Shown piece after piece: positions 1 through 11,200 of a DNA stretch of 64,000 nucleotides. The DNA is taken from positions 530,553,102 through 530,617,101 of the forward strand of contig NC_064616.1 in assembly GCF_023898315.1 (NCBI RefSeq). Direction: 5' to 3'. The DNA comes from Schistocerca nitens (taxonomy: Eukaryota > Arthropoda > Insecta > Orthoptera > Acrididae). The notes beneath the pieces are model-generated. The model ran no database searches and was not told the origin of the DNA. It saw only the letters and a program-made list of their open reading frames with translations. A program made the translations under genes and the position numbers. Numbering within the stretch: the stretch's first letter is position 1; every line of letters begins with the position of its first letter.

Positions 1-540
1 CGATAATCAACTTCTGTGCACTAAAATTATTAGTATCTTTTCGTAAGTGTGTCCCCCTTTGAAATAATCTAAAAGACAGAGAAAAACATATAAAATCTTT
101 GAACTTGAAAAATTTAAGCAAATTACATGAGAAACTTAAGCGAGTTGAGTTAATACAACATTCCCCAGCTTATTTTGGTACTTCATAAATATTTTCCCTT
201 TTTTTCAAATTGGCAACGAAATATGAATGAAATGTGATATTATCATATGAAGTCGTTAAAATACTTCTAAGTTTCATTACTAAACTTCGGATTTATGTGG
301 TAAAATCCTTTCTTTAACACTGGTTCATATTTTCATTAGTTAGACAAACAAAAGATCAGTTTGAAAGTAAAATTCCCTTTTCGCTACAACAATCACAGAT
401 TTTAAGAAGTCAGTCTCTATCATCAACATACAAATATTTTTGGAAAATTACATATAGGTAATATGAGTATAAAGTCAGGTCTCCTGTAAGAAAAAAAGCA
501 CATGCTCTACCTTTGTTGAATACGTGGCACTTTCGAGCAC
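1..540. other. AT-rich non-coding DNA
   Basis: No reading frame of note, RNA gene or recognisable repeat was seen in this AT-rich stretch. Confidence 0.5.
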
Positions 541-1600
541 TTTTACACGCTTCACTATTGGGCTTGGGGCATTTGGAGGACATCTGTGCTGGGCTACTTG
601 CTGGGCAGAGGGAGGAAACTTGTTGTGCAGGTTAGGACTGTAGACTGTCCCTCTGTCACGCAGATCAACGCCTTGCCTCTGGCCTCTCCCTCACAATTTG
701 GCAGCAGCTCAACAGGGCCTATGGTGCCCGTGTTTACAGCCGCAACAGGACACGGCTGCACGTGTTTCCGCGTCAGGTGAGCGTCGACCTCCAGGGCAGG
801 ACGAACTCTCCCCAGTTGTCATCGCCTCTTGCCGCGTCGCAAGTACCTGGACCCGCCTGGCTGACACCTTAATAGTAGTGTGACCTTATCAGCAAGTGTT
901 GTGCTGACACCCACTACTCATGACGTCACCCCCTCGGTAGCTTCATTCCCCTTTCTTCCTTCTGCAGTCCCGTCATGCCCGTCTCTGTTGGTGAGTCTGA
1001 CATGTCTCTTTATTCGGTACTGCACACACTGTGGGTGTGGTGGTGTTGCTGACAGGTCACCACTGGTACCACGCCTCTTGCGAGCACCCGTCCCTCTTCT
1101 CTCATCCATCCTGCCGCATCGCAACTCCTGACCTAGGGTAGCCAAGCTCGCCTCTTGCGGTCGCTGCAGTCTTCAATTTGGTATTTGGCAACGGCTGCCA
1201 AGCTAGCAGGGCGTCGCCTTACGGGTCGCCCGTACGCACTGCCCTTGACCATTTGACGTTTCTGCGCGACTCCCCCAGTGTTGGAGGGGCGTGTCGCCTG
1301 TCATTGTGGGCGCTCGACAGGTGTGGGTCACACTACCTGTCGTGACGCCTCTGTGCTGCTCGTCCTGCTGCTCGACCGCCTGGAGTGGCCGCCGCTTGCG
1401 CCGGGCGGTGGGGAGGACCCACGTTGTCGCCTCCGGAAGCCGCAGGCAGCGTCCGTCAATTGGGGAATTCCAGACGCGTCCCGCTCGCCCCATCGTCAAC
1501 CGCTAACCGCCTACGCCTGTAGCCTCCACTTTTTCCAGCTACAAGCTGCTTCTTGACAGGAATCTTTGCTCAGGGGTACATTGTTCTCAATAAACCCTTC
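541..1600 (+). other. GC-rich block, possibly the 3' end of a retroelement
   Basis: Base composition changes sharply from AT-rich to GC-rich at about 540 and back at about 1600. One plus-strand frame over about 690-870 reads like the basic tail of a retroelement pol protein (short WQQLNRAYGARVYSRN-like stretch), but no catalytic motif is visible. An AATAAA polyadenylation-type hexamer sits at 1589-1594, near the right edge. I infer the end of an LTR element or a processed transcript, but the family is not recognised and all frames are short. Confidence 0.3.
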
Positions 1601-1685
1601 GTAATAATTTTCTAACATTTATCTCTTCTCAAGGATTCTTCATATTATGCCTTATGGGTGTTAATTTTCAAATTATATTTACAAA

Positions 1686-1879
1686 CCGGCCGTAGTGGCC
1701 GAGCGGTTCTAGGCGCTACAGTCCGGAACCGCGCGACCGCTACAGTCGCAGGTTCGAATCCTGCCTCGGGCATGGATGTGTGTGATGTCATTAGGTTAGT
1801 TAGGTTTAAGTAGTTCTAAGTTCTAGGGGACTGATGACCTCAGATGTTAAGTCCCATAGTGCTCAGAGCCACTTGAACC
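1686..1879 (+). mobile_element. tRNA-derived SINE (family A)
   Basis: The head is a tRNA-like pol III promoter: an A-box-like segment (GTGGCCGAGCGGTTCTAGGC) and a B box in GGTTCGAATCCTGCCTCGGG. The body contains GGTTAGTTAGGTTTAAGTAG and ends CAGAGCCACTTGAACC. The same consensus recurs on both strands across this window (17122, 5069, 5434, 22233, 23419). It is a non-autonomous retroposon that needs LINE reverse transcriptase in trans. A clear target duplication was not identified for this copy. Confidence 0.9.
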
Positions 1880-2583
1880 GTATAGTTACGATGGCTTGTG
1901 ATTCAGCTGAATATTACGTAAACAAATACTCTATTACTAATTTACAATAGTCTCATCTTAATCATTCCCTCAATAGCTTTACAAGAGGGATTTTTTTTGT
2001 TTTTTACAGCCATTGAAGTATTTTTCCCTAATGGTAAATAAGAAATAATTTGAACTTTAATTCCACGAATCGTTTATTGATGCTTTGTGTATCCTATCAA
2101 TACTGCTTAGGAAGCTATAATATCGAGTATGAGAAGAACCCATTCATTTCTTTACACTCTCGTGTCATTCACGCCTCAAATTTCACATTCTTTTACACAT
2201 ATACGCAACACACACAGGCCATCTTGACTAACTACGCTTAAGGCATTCCTGGTGACGTTACATTTTCCGCATGCATAACTATTCATTTCAACCTACTTTC
2301 ACACTTAATACATAGAACATACAGAATTTCTGCCATGTATATTAAATGATTACAGACTACGTCAATGCTGCAGTAACAAATACAAACACAGAACTACCAT
2401 TATCCCAAAGTACCCTCTTCAATGCCTACCATGCATTCTACAACATTAATTTATACGGTAATTTACTCCTCTGGCTTCCTTATTTTTGTTTTTCCTTTCC
2501 GTGTCCCTGGCACACTTCATGTGGCGTCTTGCTTCCTTCCTCTTTGCGCTGTTGAAGACTTACTTGCTGTAGCATAAATTCTC
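1880..2583. other. AT-rich unassigned DNA
   Basis: No feature recognised apart from short open frames without motifs. It ends at the target duplication of the 5S-derived SINE. Confidence 0.45.
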
Positions 2584-2599
2584 CCCATAAAATGTATTA
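2584..2599. repeat. Target site duplication of the 5S-derived SINE (left copy)
   Basis: The 16-bp sequence CCCATAAAATGTATTA at 2584-2599 is repeated exactly at 2927-2942, bracketing the 5S-derived SINE. A part of it (AAAATGTATTA) is present a third time at 3158-3168 after the neighbouring tRNA SINE. Confidence 0.9.
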
Positions 2600-2926
2600 A
2601 ACTAAACTAACTCCGTCTACAGGCCGCAAGCGACCCATCGGGACCATCCGACCGCCGTATCATCCTCAGGCGAGGATGCGGATAGGAGGGGCATGGGGTC
2701 AGCACACCGCTCTCCCGGTCGTTACGACGGTTTTCCTTGACCGGAGCCGCTACTATTCGGTCGAGTAGCTCCTCAATTGGCATCACGAGGCTGAGTGCAC
2801 CCCGAAAAATGGCAACAGCACGTGGCGGCGGGATGGTGACCCATCCAAGCGCCGGCCACGCCCGACAGCGCTTAACTTCGGTGATCTCACGGGAACCGGT
2901 GTATCCACTGTGGCAAGGCCGTTGCC
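2600..2926 (-). mobile_element. 5S rRNA-derived SINE (SINE3-type)
   Basis: Read on the minus strand from 2926, the first ~110 bases follow the layout of a 5S rRNA gene. They begin GGCAACGGCC, then carry a GATCACCGAAGTTAAGCGCT-like internal promoter (the 5S A box and intermediate element) and a CTTGGATGGGTCACC-like C box. The rest is an unrelated body ending near 2621 and a short tail (GTTAGTTTAGTTT) at 2600-2612. Exact 16-bp target duplications flank it, so this is a retroposed copy and not a 5S gene. The head matches 5S at the promoter but diverges elsewhere. Confidence 0.85.
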
Positions 2927-2944
2927 CCCATAAAATGTATTATC

Positions 2945-3157
2945 AAAAAAAAAAAAAAAAACCTCAAATGTGTGTGAAACCTTATGGGACTCAACAGCTA
3001 AGGTCATCAGTGCCTAAGCTTACACACTACTTAATCCAAATTATCCTAAGGACAAACAAACACACCCATGCCCGAGGGAGAACTCGAACCTCCGCCGGGA
3101 TCAGCCGCACAGTCCATGACTACAGCGTCTAAGACCGCTCGGCTAATCCCGCGCGGC
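2945..3157 (-). mobile_element. tRNA-derived SINE (family C)
   Basis: Minus-strand copy: the head at about 3157 runs inward through GATTAGCCGAGCGGTCTTAG (A-box region) to GGTTCGAGTTCTCCCTCGGG (B-box region), followed by a body with GTGTGTAAGCTTAG and an oligo-T/A tail at 2945-2961. It is flanked by an exact 13-bp duplication, AAAATGTATTATC, at 2932-2944 and 3158-3170. Its body differs from family A, so it is a separate SINE family. The left duplication overlaps that of the 5S-derived SINE. Confidence 0.9.
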
Positions 3158-3170
3158 AAAATGTATTATC

Positions 3171-3385
3171 TTTTCTTCTGCAATTAAATCTTCCTGGTAA
3201 ATCTTGTTATTTCCATTTTTACTCTAGCATAGACGACTTACATTGCCTTGTTGACATTATACAATATAATACTAGGGACACAAAATCTATGAGTGATATT
3301 TAATATACAAAATAACGCTATTGACCTATGTTACATCAGTTGTACAGTAATACACTGTTTTCTATTCCATGAGGGGCTTCACGTA
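3171..3385. other. AT-rich DNA at the 3' end of the Gypsy element; no LTR recognised
   Basis: If the Gypsy element were complete its 3' LTR should lie here or beyond the SINEs. A purine-rich candidate polypurine tract (GAAATCGAGGGGGCTG on the minus strand, about 3384-3402) precedes this stretch. I found no sequence here matching the putative 5' LTR at 13023-13480, so the 3' LTR is missing, truncated or too diverged to see by eye. Confidence 0.35.
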
Positions 3386-3479
3386 TGCGTGATGCAGCCC
3401 CCTCGATTTCTTTGTTCGTAGGGTCTGGAGTTCGATAGCGTTGGGGTGAGGGATACGGCACACTCGGTAGGGTCCACTG

Positions 3480-4453
3480 CAAAGGCTAAGGAATTTTTTG
3501 CAGATCCTTTTCCCCTTGTTTGATAGCTAGTGTGATCGAACCCACACCTTTTGTCCAATATAGAAGTAGATTTTTCGTACTTTCTTTTGGTATGTTTTCT
3601 GCCTTATTTCGGCAGCGAGCTTTATGTTCTTCAAAGCTATGTCTATGATCCCCTTGTGACGGAGTTGTCTTTCCTTTGGCCATGCTACAGGTTCTTTGAT
3701 TCGATTCGTAGGCCCCATAGCTTTCAGTGCTAATACCGGTGGCAACATCGTTGTTGCATTCGGCAACTCGTTCAGAGTTTCTTGGAATGCCTTCATACGC
3801 ACGTCCCACGTATTGTGCTTGCGGTAACAGTATAGCCTACACAGCCACCGTAACTCTTTCATGACGCGTTCTGCGGAGTTAGACGAAGGGTGGAACAACG
3901 AGATAAAGTTCGCCTTCATTTTTCTCCGCTTTAACATCTGCAGCCAATGTTGAGACCGGAATTGCGGCCCGTTGTCTGAGATTAGCCGTTTGACCGGCCC
4001 GACCTCTCACACGAAATCGTTCACAAATGCCGCTGCCACCGTTTTCCCTATGGCTTTCCTCAGCGGAGTAAAGCAGACAAATTTTGATATTAGTTCCACA
4101 GCTACGAGAACGTACGCGTAGCCAGACTTCGTCCGAGTTATAGGCCCGAAGAAGTCCATCGCAGCGACTTCTCGCAACCTGTTTGGAATTGTCGGGTACA
4201 TCGGAGCGGCGAAAGATGTGGTGAGTGGCTTGGTCGTTTGACACGGCTAACGCAGTCTGATCACCAGCTGTATTCTTTTTAGCATATTATTAAAATAGCA
4301 CTCCTCGCGTAGCTTCTGAAAGCTCTTCCGTGCCCCGAAGTGTCCATAGCTTAGGTGGGTGTACCACACTAGTTTATTGATCATTTCCTCAGGTATTACC
4401 ACTAGCCATCGCGGGTCTTCTATGCTCCGTTTCCCGAAAGAGAGCGTCTGCAA
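3480..4453 (-). pseudogene. Gypsy integrase (broken)
   Basis: Integrase inserts retrotransposon cDNA into the host genome. Seen on the minus strand: an N-terminal zinc-binding segment with the two histidines (HLSYGHFGARKSF, about 4368-4330) whose cysteine pair is degraded, then a catalytic core with MDFFGP (first Asp, about 4155), SDNGPQF (second Asp, about 3985) and HPSSNSAERVMKEL (catalytic Glu, about 3880). A C-terminal YIGQKVWV-like segment follows at about 3550. A TGA stop at 4009-4007 interrupts the frame between the first and second catalytic Asp, and the zinc finger lies in a different frame from the core. The D,D,E residues survive, so decay is moderate. It follows the RNase H domain directly, as in other Gypsy pol genes. 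Confidence 0.85.
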
Positions 4454-5068
4454 TCAGGTTCTTTTTCCCTGGTATATACTCAATTGTAAAGTTGTATTCT
4501 TGTAGGTAAAGCGCCCAGCGAGATGACCTGCCGCGGGCCAACTTTGCCGACATCAGGAATTGTAGCGCCCGATGGTCGGTAAATACCTTCGTGTTCCTTC
4601 CGTATAAGAAGTACCTAAATTTACTGAACGCCCAGACAACTGCCAGCCCCTCGAGTTCCGTGACCAAGTAGTTTCTTTCTGATCGCGACAGCACTCTGCT
4701 CGCGAAAGAAACGGGCTGCCAGGTCGACAAATCGTTAGCGTCTTCTCCTTGAAACAGAACCGCACCAATGCCGTTCGCCGAACTGTCCGTCATGAGGTAG
4801 AAATTGCGACTCAAGTCTGGGTGTGCGAGAATAGGTGAATTTACCCATGCCTCCTTCAATCTTTCGAATTCGTCCTGTGCCTTAGCGTCCCAATACCAAA
4901 TCGTATTCTCCCCTGTTAGCGCGTAGAGACGTGGCGTGGCCAGCACGCTTAAGTTCACAACTTTCTTGAAAAAATTTGCGACTCCTAAGAATTCTCTTAG
5001 TTGCCTCTCCGTTGTTGGCCTTGGAAATTCAGCAATCGCTTTAATTCTCTCGGGGTCGAAATGTATCA

Positions 5069-5267
5069 AAAATGGTTCAAATGGCTCTGAGCACTATGGG
5101 ACTCAACTGCTGTGGTCATTAGTCCCCTAGAACTTAGAACTACTTAAACCTAACTAACCTAAGGACATCACACACATCCATGCCCGAGGCAGGATTCGAA
5201 CCTGCGACCGTAGCAGTCGCACGGTTCCGGACTGCGCGCCTAGAACCGCGAGACCACCGCGGCCGGC
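5069..5267 (-). mobile_element. tRNA-derived SINE (family A) in the Gypsy RT
   Basis: Minus-strand family A copy with B box (GGTTCGAATCCTGCCTCGGG on the minus strand) and the standard 3' end at 5069. The flanks TCGAAATGTATCA (5056-5068) and TCGAATTGTATCA (5268-5280) are a 13-bp target duplication with one mismatch. It splits the pol gene between the RT thumb region and the connection to RNase H. Confidence 0.95.
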
Positions 5268-5433
5268 TCGAATTGTATCACGTCCACCGAAACTATGTGA
5301 CCTAGAAACTTTATTCTCTTTCGCCCAAATTGACATTTATCTAGGTTCACTGTTATACCGGCTCGTTCAAAAGCGTCTACTAAACAATTCAATACCTCAT
5401 TGTGTTCTTCCCAAGATTTTTCTGCTATTAGCA

Positions 5434-5626
5434 AAAAAATGGCTCTGAGCACTATGGGAGTTAACATCTTTGGTCATCAGTCCCCTAGAACTTAGAACTA
5501 CTTAAACCTAACTAACCTACGGACATCACACACATCCATGCCCGAGGCAGGATTCGAACCTGCGACCGTAGCAGTGTCGCGGTACCGGACTGAAGCGCCT
5601 AGAACCGCTCGACCACCGCGGCCGGC
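5434..5626 (-). mobile_element. tRNA-derived SINE (family A) next to the YIDD box
   Basis: Minus-strand family A copy, slightly truncated at its 3' end (starts at AAAAAATGGCTCTGAGC). An exact 11-bp duplication TGCTATTAGCA (5423-5433 and 5627-5637) proves insertion. It lies a few codons after the YIDD catalytic motif of the Gypsy reverse transcriptase. Confidence 0.95.
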
Positions 5627-6399
5627 TGCTATTAGCACATCGTCAATGTATAATGTAATTCTTTCACGTAGGTCCTCAGGAAGGATGCTGTTCAGGCCCC
5701 GTATGAACGCTGCCGCAGAAACATCCAGTCCGAACGGAAGCCGCTTAAATTGGTAGTAGTTCCCATAACACAAAAATGCGGTATACTACCTACACTCTGG
5801 ATGCAACACGATTTGCCACTAACTGGCTCTCATATCAATGGAGGTTAATACCTTCACTCCATGGAAACGTTGCAATAATTCTTCCATGCTCTCCGGGCTG
5901 TCTGTTTCTGTTTTAATAACAGTGTTGATTTGCCGAGATTCCAGCACCAATCTCACCGATTCATCCTTTTTCGGTACCACTAAAAGCGGTGAGTTGTACG
6001 AACTCACGGCGCGTTCGATTATGTCCTGTTCGAGCATCTTCGCGACCTCTGCCTTCACTTTTTCTTTATGTGCTAACGAAATGGGGTACGGCCTCACGAA
6101 ACACTTTTTGTGTTCCCGTACTTGGAACTTGTAGTCAAAGCCTTCTATCGCACCCGGTGCGTTCGAAAACATTCTCTCGTGATTCCTTAAAACCTCTAGC
6201 AATCTTAAACGTGCGTCCTCTGGCATGTCTCCTACGCTGTGCATGCTTTCTTCAATTATTTTTCTGAAAACCCCATCCATTCCGTGTGCGGATAGCGGTA
6301 GGCTCACTCCGCTAATACAGTTTACGAGGGTCTCCGGTTCCCTGGTGCACTCCCAGGTAAGAGAGAATTTGTAGGCAGCTGGCTTCAGACTCATCCCTT

Positions 6400-6913
6400 A
6401 TGACCCAATTATCGAACTTCAATTCAACGGGGCTACCCTCTCTGTTTAGAAACATGATACCGCCACCCAAGTCTACAATAGCCTGGTGAGCGTTCATGAA
6501 GTCCACCCCTAAAATTACTTCAGTGTTCATTAAGGGCACAATAAAGAAGTTTTCCACGAACTCCTCTCCCCGGCATTTGAACATGATCCTAGTCTGCACT
6601 TGACTTCTACACTTTTACCGTATATTGCCCTTTTCACCTTCGTCCCTCGCAACGGCGATGTCGGCCAAGCTTCCGCCTCCCCGCATTTTCGGAATGCAGC
6701 CTCACTAAGGACCGAGATCAGACTCCCCGTGTCGATTACACAGTCCAGTGATACCCCTTTCACTGAGATGGCAGTCTCCGGACTAACGGCTGAAATCCTG
6801 TTACCCGTTTGTTCCTGAAGTAGTGTTTCCCTAAAATCTTCCTGACCTATGTAATGTACTTTGCAACTTTCCGTCATCGGGTGTTGGCTAATACCATCTC
6901 CCTCGATCTGCAT
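6400..6913 (-). pseudogene. Gypsy aspartic protease (frame-broken)
   Basis: A retroviral-type aspartic protease cleaves the Gag-Pol polyprotein. The minus strand shows the active-site motif LDCVIDTGSLISVLSE (about 6750-6700; Asp-Thr-Gly) and, after a frameshift near 6600, the second conserved segment VILGVDFMNAHQAIVDLG (about 6520-6465), which corresponds to the ILG motif before the flap-proximal helix. Spacing between the two is normal for the family. It lies between the gag end and the RT start. Confidence 0.8.
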
Positions 6914-7109
6914 TGGTCAAAATTGTGGTTTTCCCTCCATTTCCGGTGTGTTTTTTCGTGGATCAGACGGTCTGATTTCCACATCACCGGGAATAGTGTC
7001 CCTTTTCTTATCCGCCGGGGCCTGCCCGTATTTTTCAACGCCATTTCGTGATGAGCTCGGCCGGTTACCGTGATCGTATTTTCCCCTATTGCGGTAATCG
7101 CTCACGTCG

Positions 7110-7806
7110 TGATTGCCATTACGCCATTCGTTTGTATATTCACCAAACTTGTTTTCGCTCCGCCAGTTACCTTTATACGGTTAGTAATTAGTGTCTGAGT
7201 ACTTGCCTACTCGTGAGCCCGTGTGTCTCCGCGTTTTACTGCGGCCGCGACTCGATTTACGCTTTTGTCCTACATCGTCTCATTCTGTGAACTGTGCCTT
7301 TTCCTGTTCCCACTCGCCAGTGTCGTACTCTAACTCCTGTAAGAGTAGTTTGAACGATTCTATATCGTCCTTACATCGTCCGGCTAGTACGATATGGCGC
7401 AGCTGAGTTGGGAGTTTCATTATACACAGCCTTACCAGTTCGCCCGGACTGTAAGGGTTGTACAGTAACTGGTTGTTCTGCAGCATGTGCTCGAACAGTC
7501 GAGCAGGGCTCTCAAAACCAGATTGGTTTAAATTTGGTAACGTTATTATGTTACACTTTACCCGGTCTTGCGCCGCCTCTGATCAATAGGCCGAGAGAAA
7601 CTCGCGCTGAAACTCGCGTACCGTCGTGCACGTGCGCTCTACAGCTCTCATTCGCACAGCGGGTTCGGCTTCGAGATGCCCACACATAAATTCTATTTTA
7701 TATTCATCCGGCCAATTGGGTGGTAGACCAAACTGGTATTGTTCAAGCCAAGCACGTGGGTGTATCCCGTTCACCGAGTTGCGGAAGACTTCGAATTTTC
7801 GCACAG
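7110..7806 (-). pseudogene. Gypsy gag, C-terminal (capsid) part
   Basis: Gag forms the virus-like particle of the retrotransposon. The minus-strand frame ending at 7583 has a typical Gypsy capsid pattern (VRKFEVFRNSVNGIHP, then WLEQYQFGLPPNW and FMCGHLEAEPAVRM). A second frame at 7486-7280 continues with SPGELVRLCIMKLP and a helix-rich tail, after a frameshift near 7530. No CCHC zinc knuckle was visible in the next few hundred bases. The N-terminal half of the same gene lies on the other side of the RTE LINE. Confidence 0.7.
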
Positions 7807-7819
7807 GAGAATTGTGGTT
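7807..7819. repeat. Target site duplication of the RTE LINE (left)
   Basis: GAGAATTGTGGTT at 7807-7819 corresponds to GAGAATTAGTGTT at 11410-11422. The two copies differ at three of 13 positions. Joining gag across this site restores a sensible gag context, which supports the boundary. Confidence 0.65.
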
Positions 7820-7977
7820 CATGGTGTGGGTTCCGGTAGTCATGTCCTAGTTCATGAACCACGGGCAACGCATGAGTGGCCAAGTAAGTGGTCCCGACAG
7901 TCGGGATACCAGTTACTTTGGAATAAGGCTGGGCATCTCGGACATATTCTGAGTCGTGGTCACCTTTGTGCTCATAC

Positions 7978-8225
7978 CGAGCGAGGTGGCGCAGTGGTTA
8001 GCACACTGGACTCGCATTCGGGAGGACGACGGTTCAATCCCGTCTCCGGCCATCCTGATTTAGGTTTTCCGTGATTTCCCTAAATCGTTTCAGGCAAATG
8101 CCGGGATGGTTCCTTTAAAAGGGCACGGCCGATTTCCTTCCCCATCCTTCCCTAACCCGAGCTTGCGCTCCGTCTCTAATGACCTTGTTGTCGACGGGAC
8201 GTTAAACACTAACCACCACCACCAC
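7978..8225 (+). mobile_element. tRNA-derived SINE (family B) in the LINE leader
   Basis: The head has GCGCAGTGGTTAGCACACTG (A-box region) and GACGGTTCAATCCCGTCTCC (B box). The body contains CCGGGATGGTTCC and the 3' end is an (ACC)n run after GACGGGACGTTAAACACTAA. An exact 17-bp duplication, CACCTTTGTGCTCATAC, flanks it at 7961-7977 and 8226-8242. It interrupts only the 5' leader of the LINE and leaves the ORF intact. Confidence 0.95.
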
Positions 8226-8297
8226 CACCTTTGTGCTCATACGGCAAAGACTACCAAATCCACCGGTTAGTCCCTCAACCGTTACGGGTAAAACCCA

Positions 8298-11200
8298 ATG
8301 GGACTCGGGGCAAGTAAGGCTAGCAACCTGCTTCCCTGGTACTTTAAATATGATGCTGGCAACAATCAGAGCAAAATGCCTCGGACCTTTGGAGGTGACG
8401 GAGTCCCACCTCTAACTGACAAACCAGGGACTCCTAAGATACGACTTGGCAAACAAATGGTAATGAGATGGGGAGCTATTAATATCAATGGGGGCTACTC
8501 TGGGAAGAAGGTAGAGATGGCAGAGGCTGCAAGTAAGATGGGGCTGGACGTTTTAGTTGTTAGTGACATTCGGATAAGGGGTGAGAAAGAAGAGGAAGTG
8601 GGAGAATACAAGGTCTACCTGTCAGGAGTCAAAGCAGGAATACCACATTGGGGTGTAGGGCTTTACATCAGGAAAGAAATGGAACCCAGCGTAGTTGCAA
8701 TAAGGTATGTAAACGAACGACTGATGTGGATAGATTTGACAGTGTCTAGCAAGAAAATTAGGATTGTGTCAGTATATTCGCATTGTGAAGGGACAGATCA
8801 AGATAAGATGGATAGTTTTTATGAGGCAATCAGTGATGTAGTTGTTAGAGTAAAGGACAAGGACAGTGTTCTGCTCATGGGTGATTTTAACGCCAGGATT
8901 GGAAATCGAACAGAAGGGTATGAAAAGGTTACGGGTAAATTTGGAGAGGATATGGAGGCCAACAGGAACGGAAAGCAACTCTTGGATTTCTGTGCCATTA
9001 TGGGCTTAGTAATCACAAACTCCTTTTTTAAACATAAGAACATTCACCGGTATACTTGGGAAGGCAGGGGAACCAGATATGTCATTGATTATATACTAAC
9101 AGATCAGGAATTCAGGAAGGCTGTGAGGGACACACGTGTATTCGGGGGATTCTTTGATGACACTGATCATTATTTAATCTGCAGTGAAATTGGGATTGTG
9201 AGGCCGAAAGTGCAGGAGGTCAGGTCCATATGTAGGAGGATAAGAGTGGAGAAACTTCAGGATAAGGAAATCAGGCACAAGTACATAACAGCGATCTCAG
9301 AAAGGTACCAGTTAGTTGAATGTAGTCAATTACAGTCATTGGAAAAGGAATGGACAAGGTACAGGGACACAGTACTAGAAGTGGCTAAAGAATGTCTTGG
9401 AACAGTAGTGTGTAAAAGTAGGATGAAGCAAACAGCTTGGTGGAATGACACAGTCAAGGCAGCCTGTAAAAGGAAAAAGAAGGCGTATCAAAAATGGCTA
9501 CATACTAGAACTCAGGTAGACAGAGAAAGTTATGTTGAACAAAGAAACAAAGCCAAACAGATAATTGGAGCATCCGAGAAGAAATCTTGGGAAGACTTTG
9601 GAAACAGGTTGGAGACTATGGATCAATCTGCTGGAAAACCATTCTGGAGTGTAATTAGCAGTCTTCGAAAGGGAGGTAAGAAGGAAATGACTAGTATTTT
9701 GGACAGGTCAGGAAAACTGCTGGTGAATCCTGTGCATGCCTTGGGCAGATGGAGGGAATATTTTGAAGAGTTGCTCAATGTAGGTGAAAATACGATCAGT
9801 AATGTTTCAGATTTCGAGGTAGAATGGGATAGGAATGATGATGGAAATAGCATCACATTTGAGGAAGTGGAGAAAATGGTCAATAGATTGCAGTGCAATA
9901 AAGCAGCTGGGGTGGATGAAATTAAGTCGGAACTCATCAAATACAGTGGAATGTCAGGTCTTAAGTGGCTATACAGGATAATTGAAATGGCCTGGGAGTC
10001 GGGACAGGTTCCATCAGACTGGACAAAAGCAGTAATCACACCAATCTTTAAACATGGAAACAGAAAAGATTGTAACAACTACAGAGGTATCTCTTTAATC
10101 AGCGTTGTGGGTAAAATCCTCTCAGGTATTGTTGAAAGGAAAGTGCGAGTATTAGTTGAGGACCAATTGGATGAAAATCAGTGTGGGTTTAGGCCTCTTA
10201 GAGGTTGTCAGGACCAGATCTTTAGCTTACGGGAAATAATGGAGAAGTGTTATGAGTGGAACAGGGAATTGTATCTATGCTTTATAGATCTAGAAAAGGC
10301 ATATGACCGGGTTCCGAGGAGGAAGTTATTGTCTGTTCTACGAGATTATGGAATAGGAGGCAAACTTTTGCAAGCAATTAAAGGTCTTTACATGGATAGT
10401 CAGGCAGCAGTTAAAGTTGACGGTAAATTGAGTTCATGGTTCAGAGTTGTTTCAGGGGTAAGACAAGGCTGCAACCTGTCTCCACTGTTGTTCATATTAT
10501 TTACGGACCATATGTTGAAAACAATAGACTGGCGGGGTGAGATTAAGATATGTGAACACAAAATAAGCAGTCTTGCATATGTTGATGACTTAGTTGTGAT
10601 GGCAGATTCGATTGAAAGTTTGCAAAGTAATATTTCAGAGCTAGATCAGAAATGTAAGGACTATGGTATGAAGATTAGCATCTCCAAAACGAAAGTAAAG
10701 TCAGTGGGAAAGAAATATAAACGGATTGAGTGCCAAATAGGAGGATCAAAGTTAGAACAGGTGGACGGTTTCAAGTACTTAGGATGCATATTCTCACAGG
10801 ATGGCAACATAGTGAAAGAACTGGAAGCGAGGTGTAGCAAAGCTAATGCAGTGAGCGCTCAGCTACGATCTACTCTCTTCTGCAAGAAGGAAGTCAGTAC
10901 CAAGACTAAGTTATCTGTGCATCGTTCAATCTTTCGACCAACTTTGTTGTATGGGAGCGAAAGCTGGGTGGATTCAGGTTACCTTATCAACAAGGTTGAG
11001 GTTACGGATATGAAAGTAGCTAGGATGATTGCAGGTACTAGTAGATGGGAACAATGGCAGGAGGGTGTCCACAATGAGGAAATCAAAGAAAAACTGGGAA
11101 TGAACTCTATAGATGTAGCAGTCAGGGCGAACAGGCTTAGATGGTGGGGTCATGTTACACGCATGGGAGAAGCAAGGTTACCCAAGAGACTCATGGGTTC

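Larger units (their letters stand above)
4389..6394 (-). pseudogene. Gypsy reverse transcriptase-RNase H (broken, two SINEs inside)
   Basis: Reverse transcriptase copies the element RNA into DNA and RNase H removes the RNA strand. On the minus strand the RT begins with fingers motifs (AEVAKMLEQDIIERA, then SPLLVVPKKDES at about 5995), continues to SIDMRAS (about 5825), LPFGLDVSAAAFIRG (about 5730) and the catalytic LYIDDVLIA (YIDD, about 5650). Two TAG codons (about 5816 and 5780) break the frame before the YIDD box. SINEs occupy 5434-5626 and 5069-5267, each with target duplications. RNase H follows at 4389-5050 with LMTDSSANGIGAVLF, TELEGLAVVWAF and FTDHRALQFL, which supply its acidic residues. 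No single product can be made from this copy. Confidence 0.9.

Noticed and set aside
1686-1879. A tRNA gene at the SINE head
   Set aside because: The tRNA-like region lacks a consistent acceptor stem and the same body follows it in many places in the window.
2800-2926. A 5S rRNA gene on the minus strand
   Set aside because: Only the promoter-containing head matches, the sequence runs on into a SINE body, and 16-bp target duplications flank the whole.
9623-10078. A 151-codon minus-strand frame within the RTE ORF
   Set aside because: Antisense shadow of the reverse-transcriptase frame.
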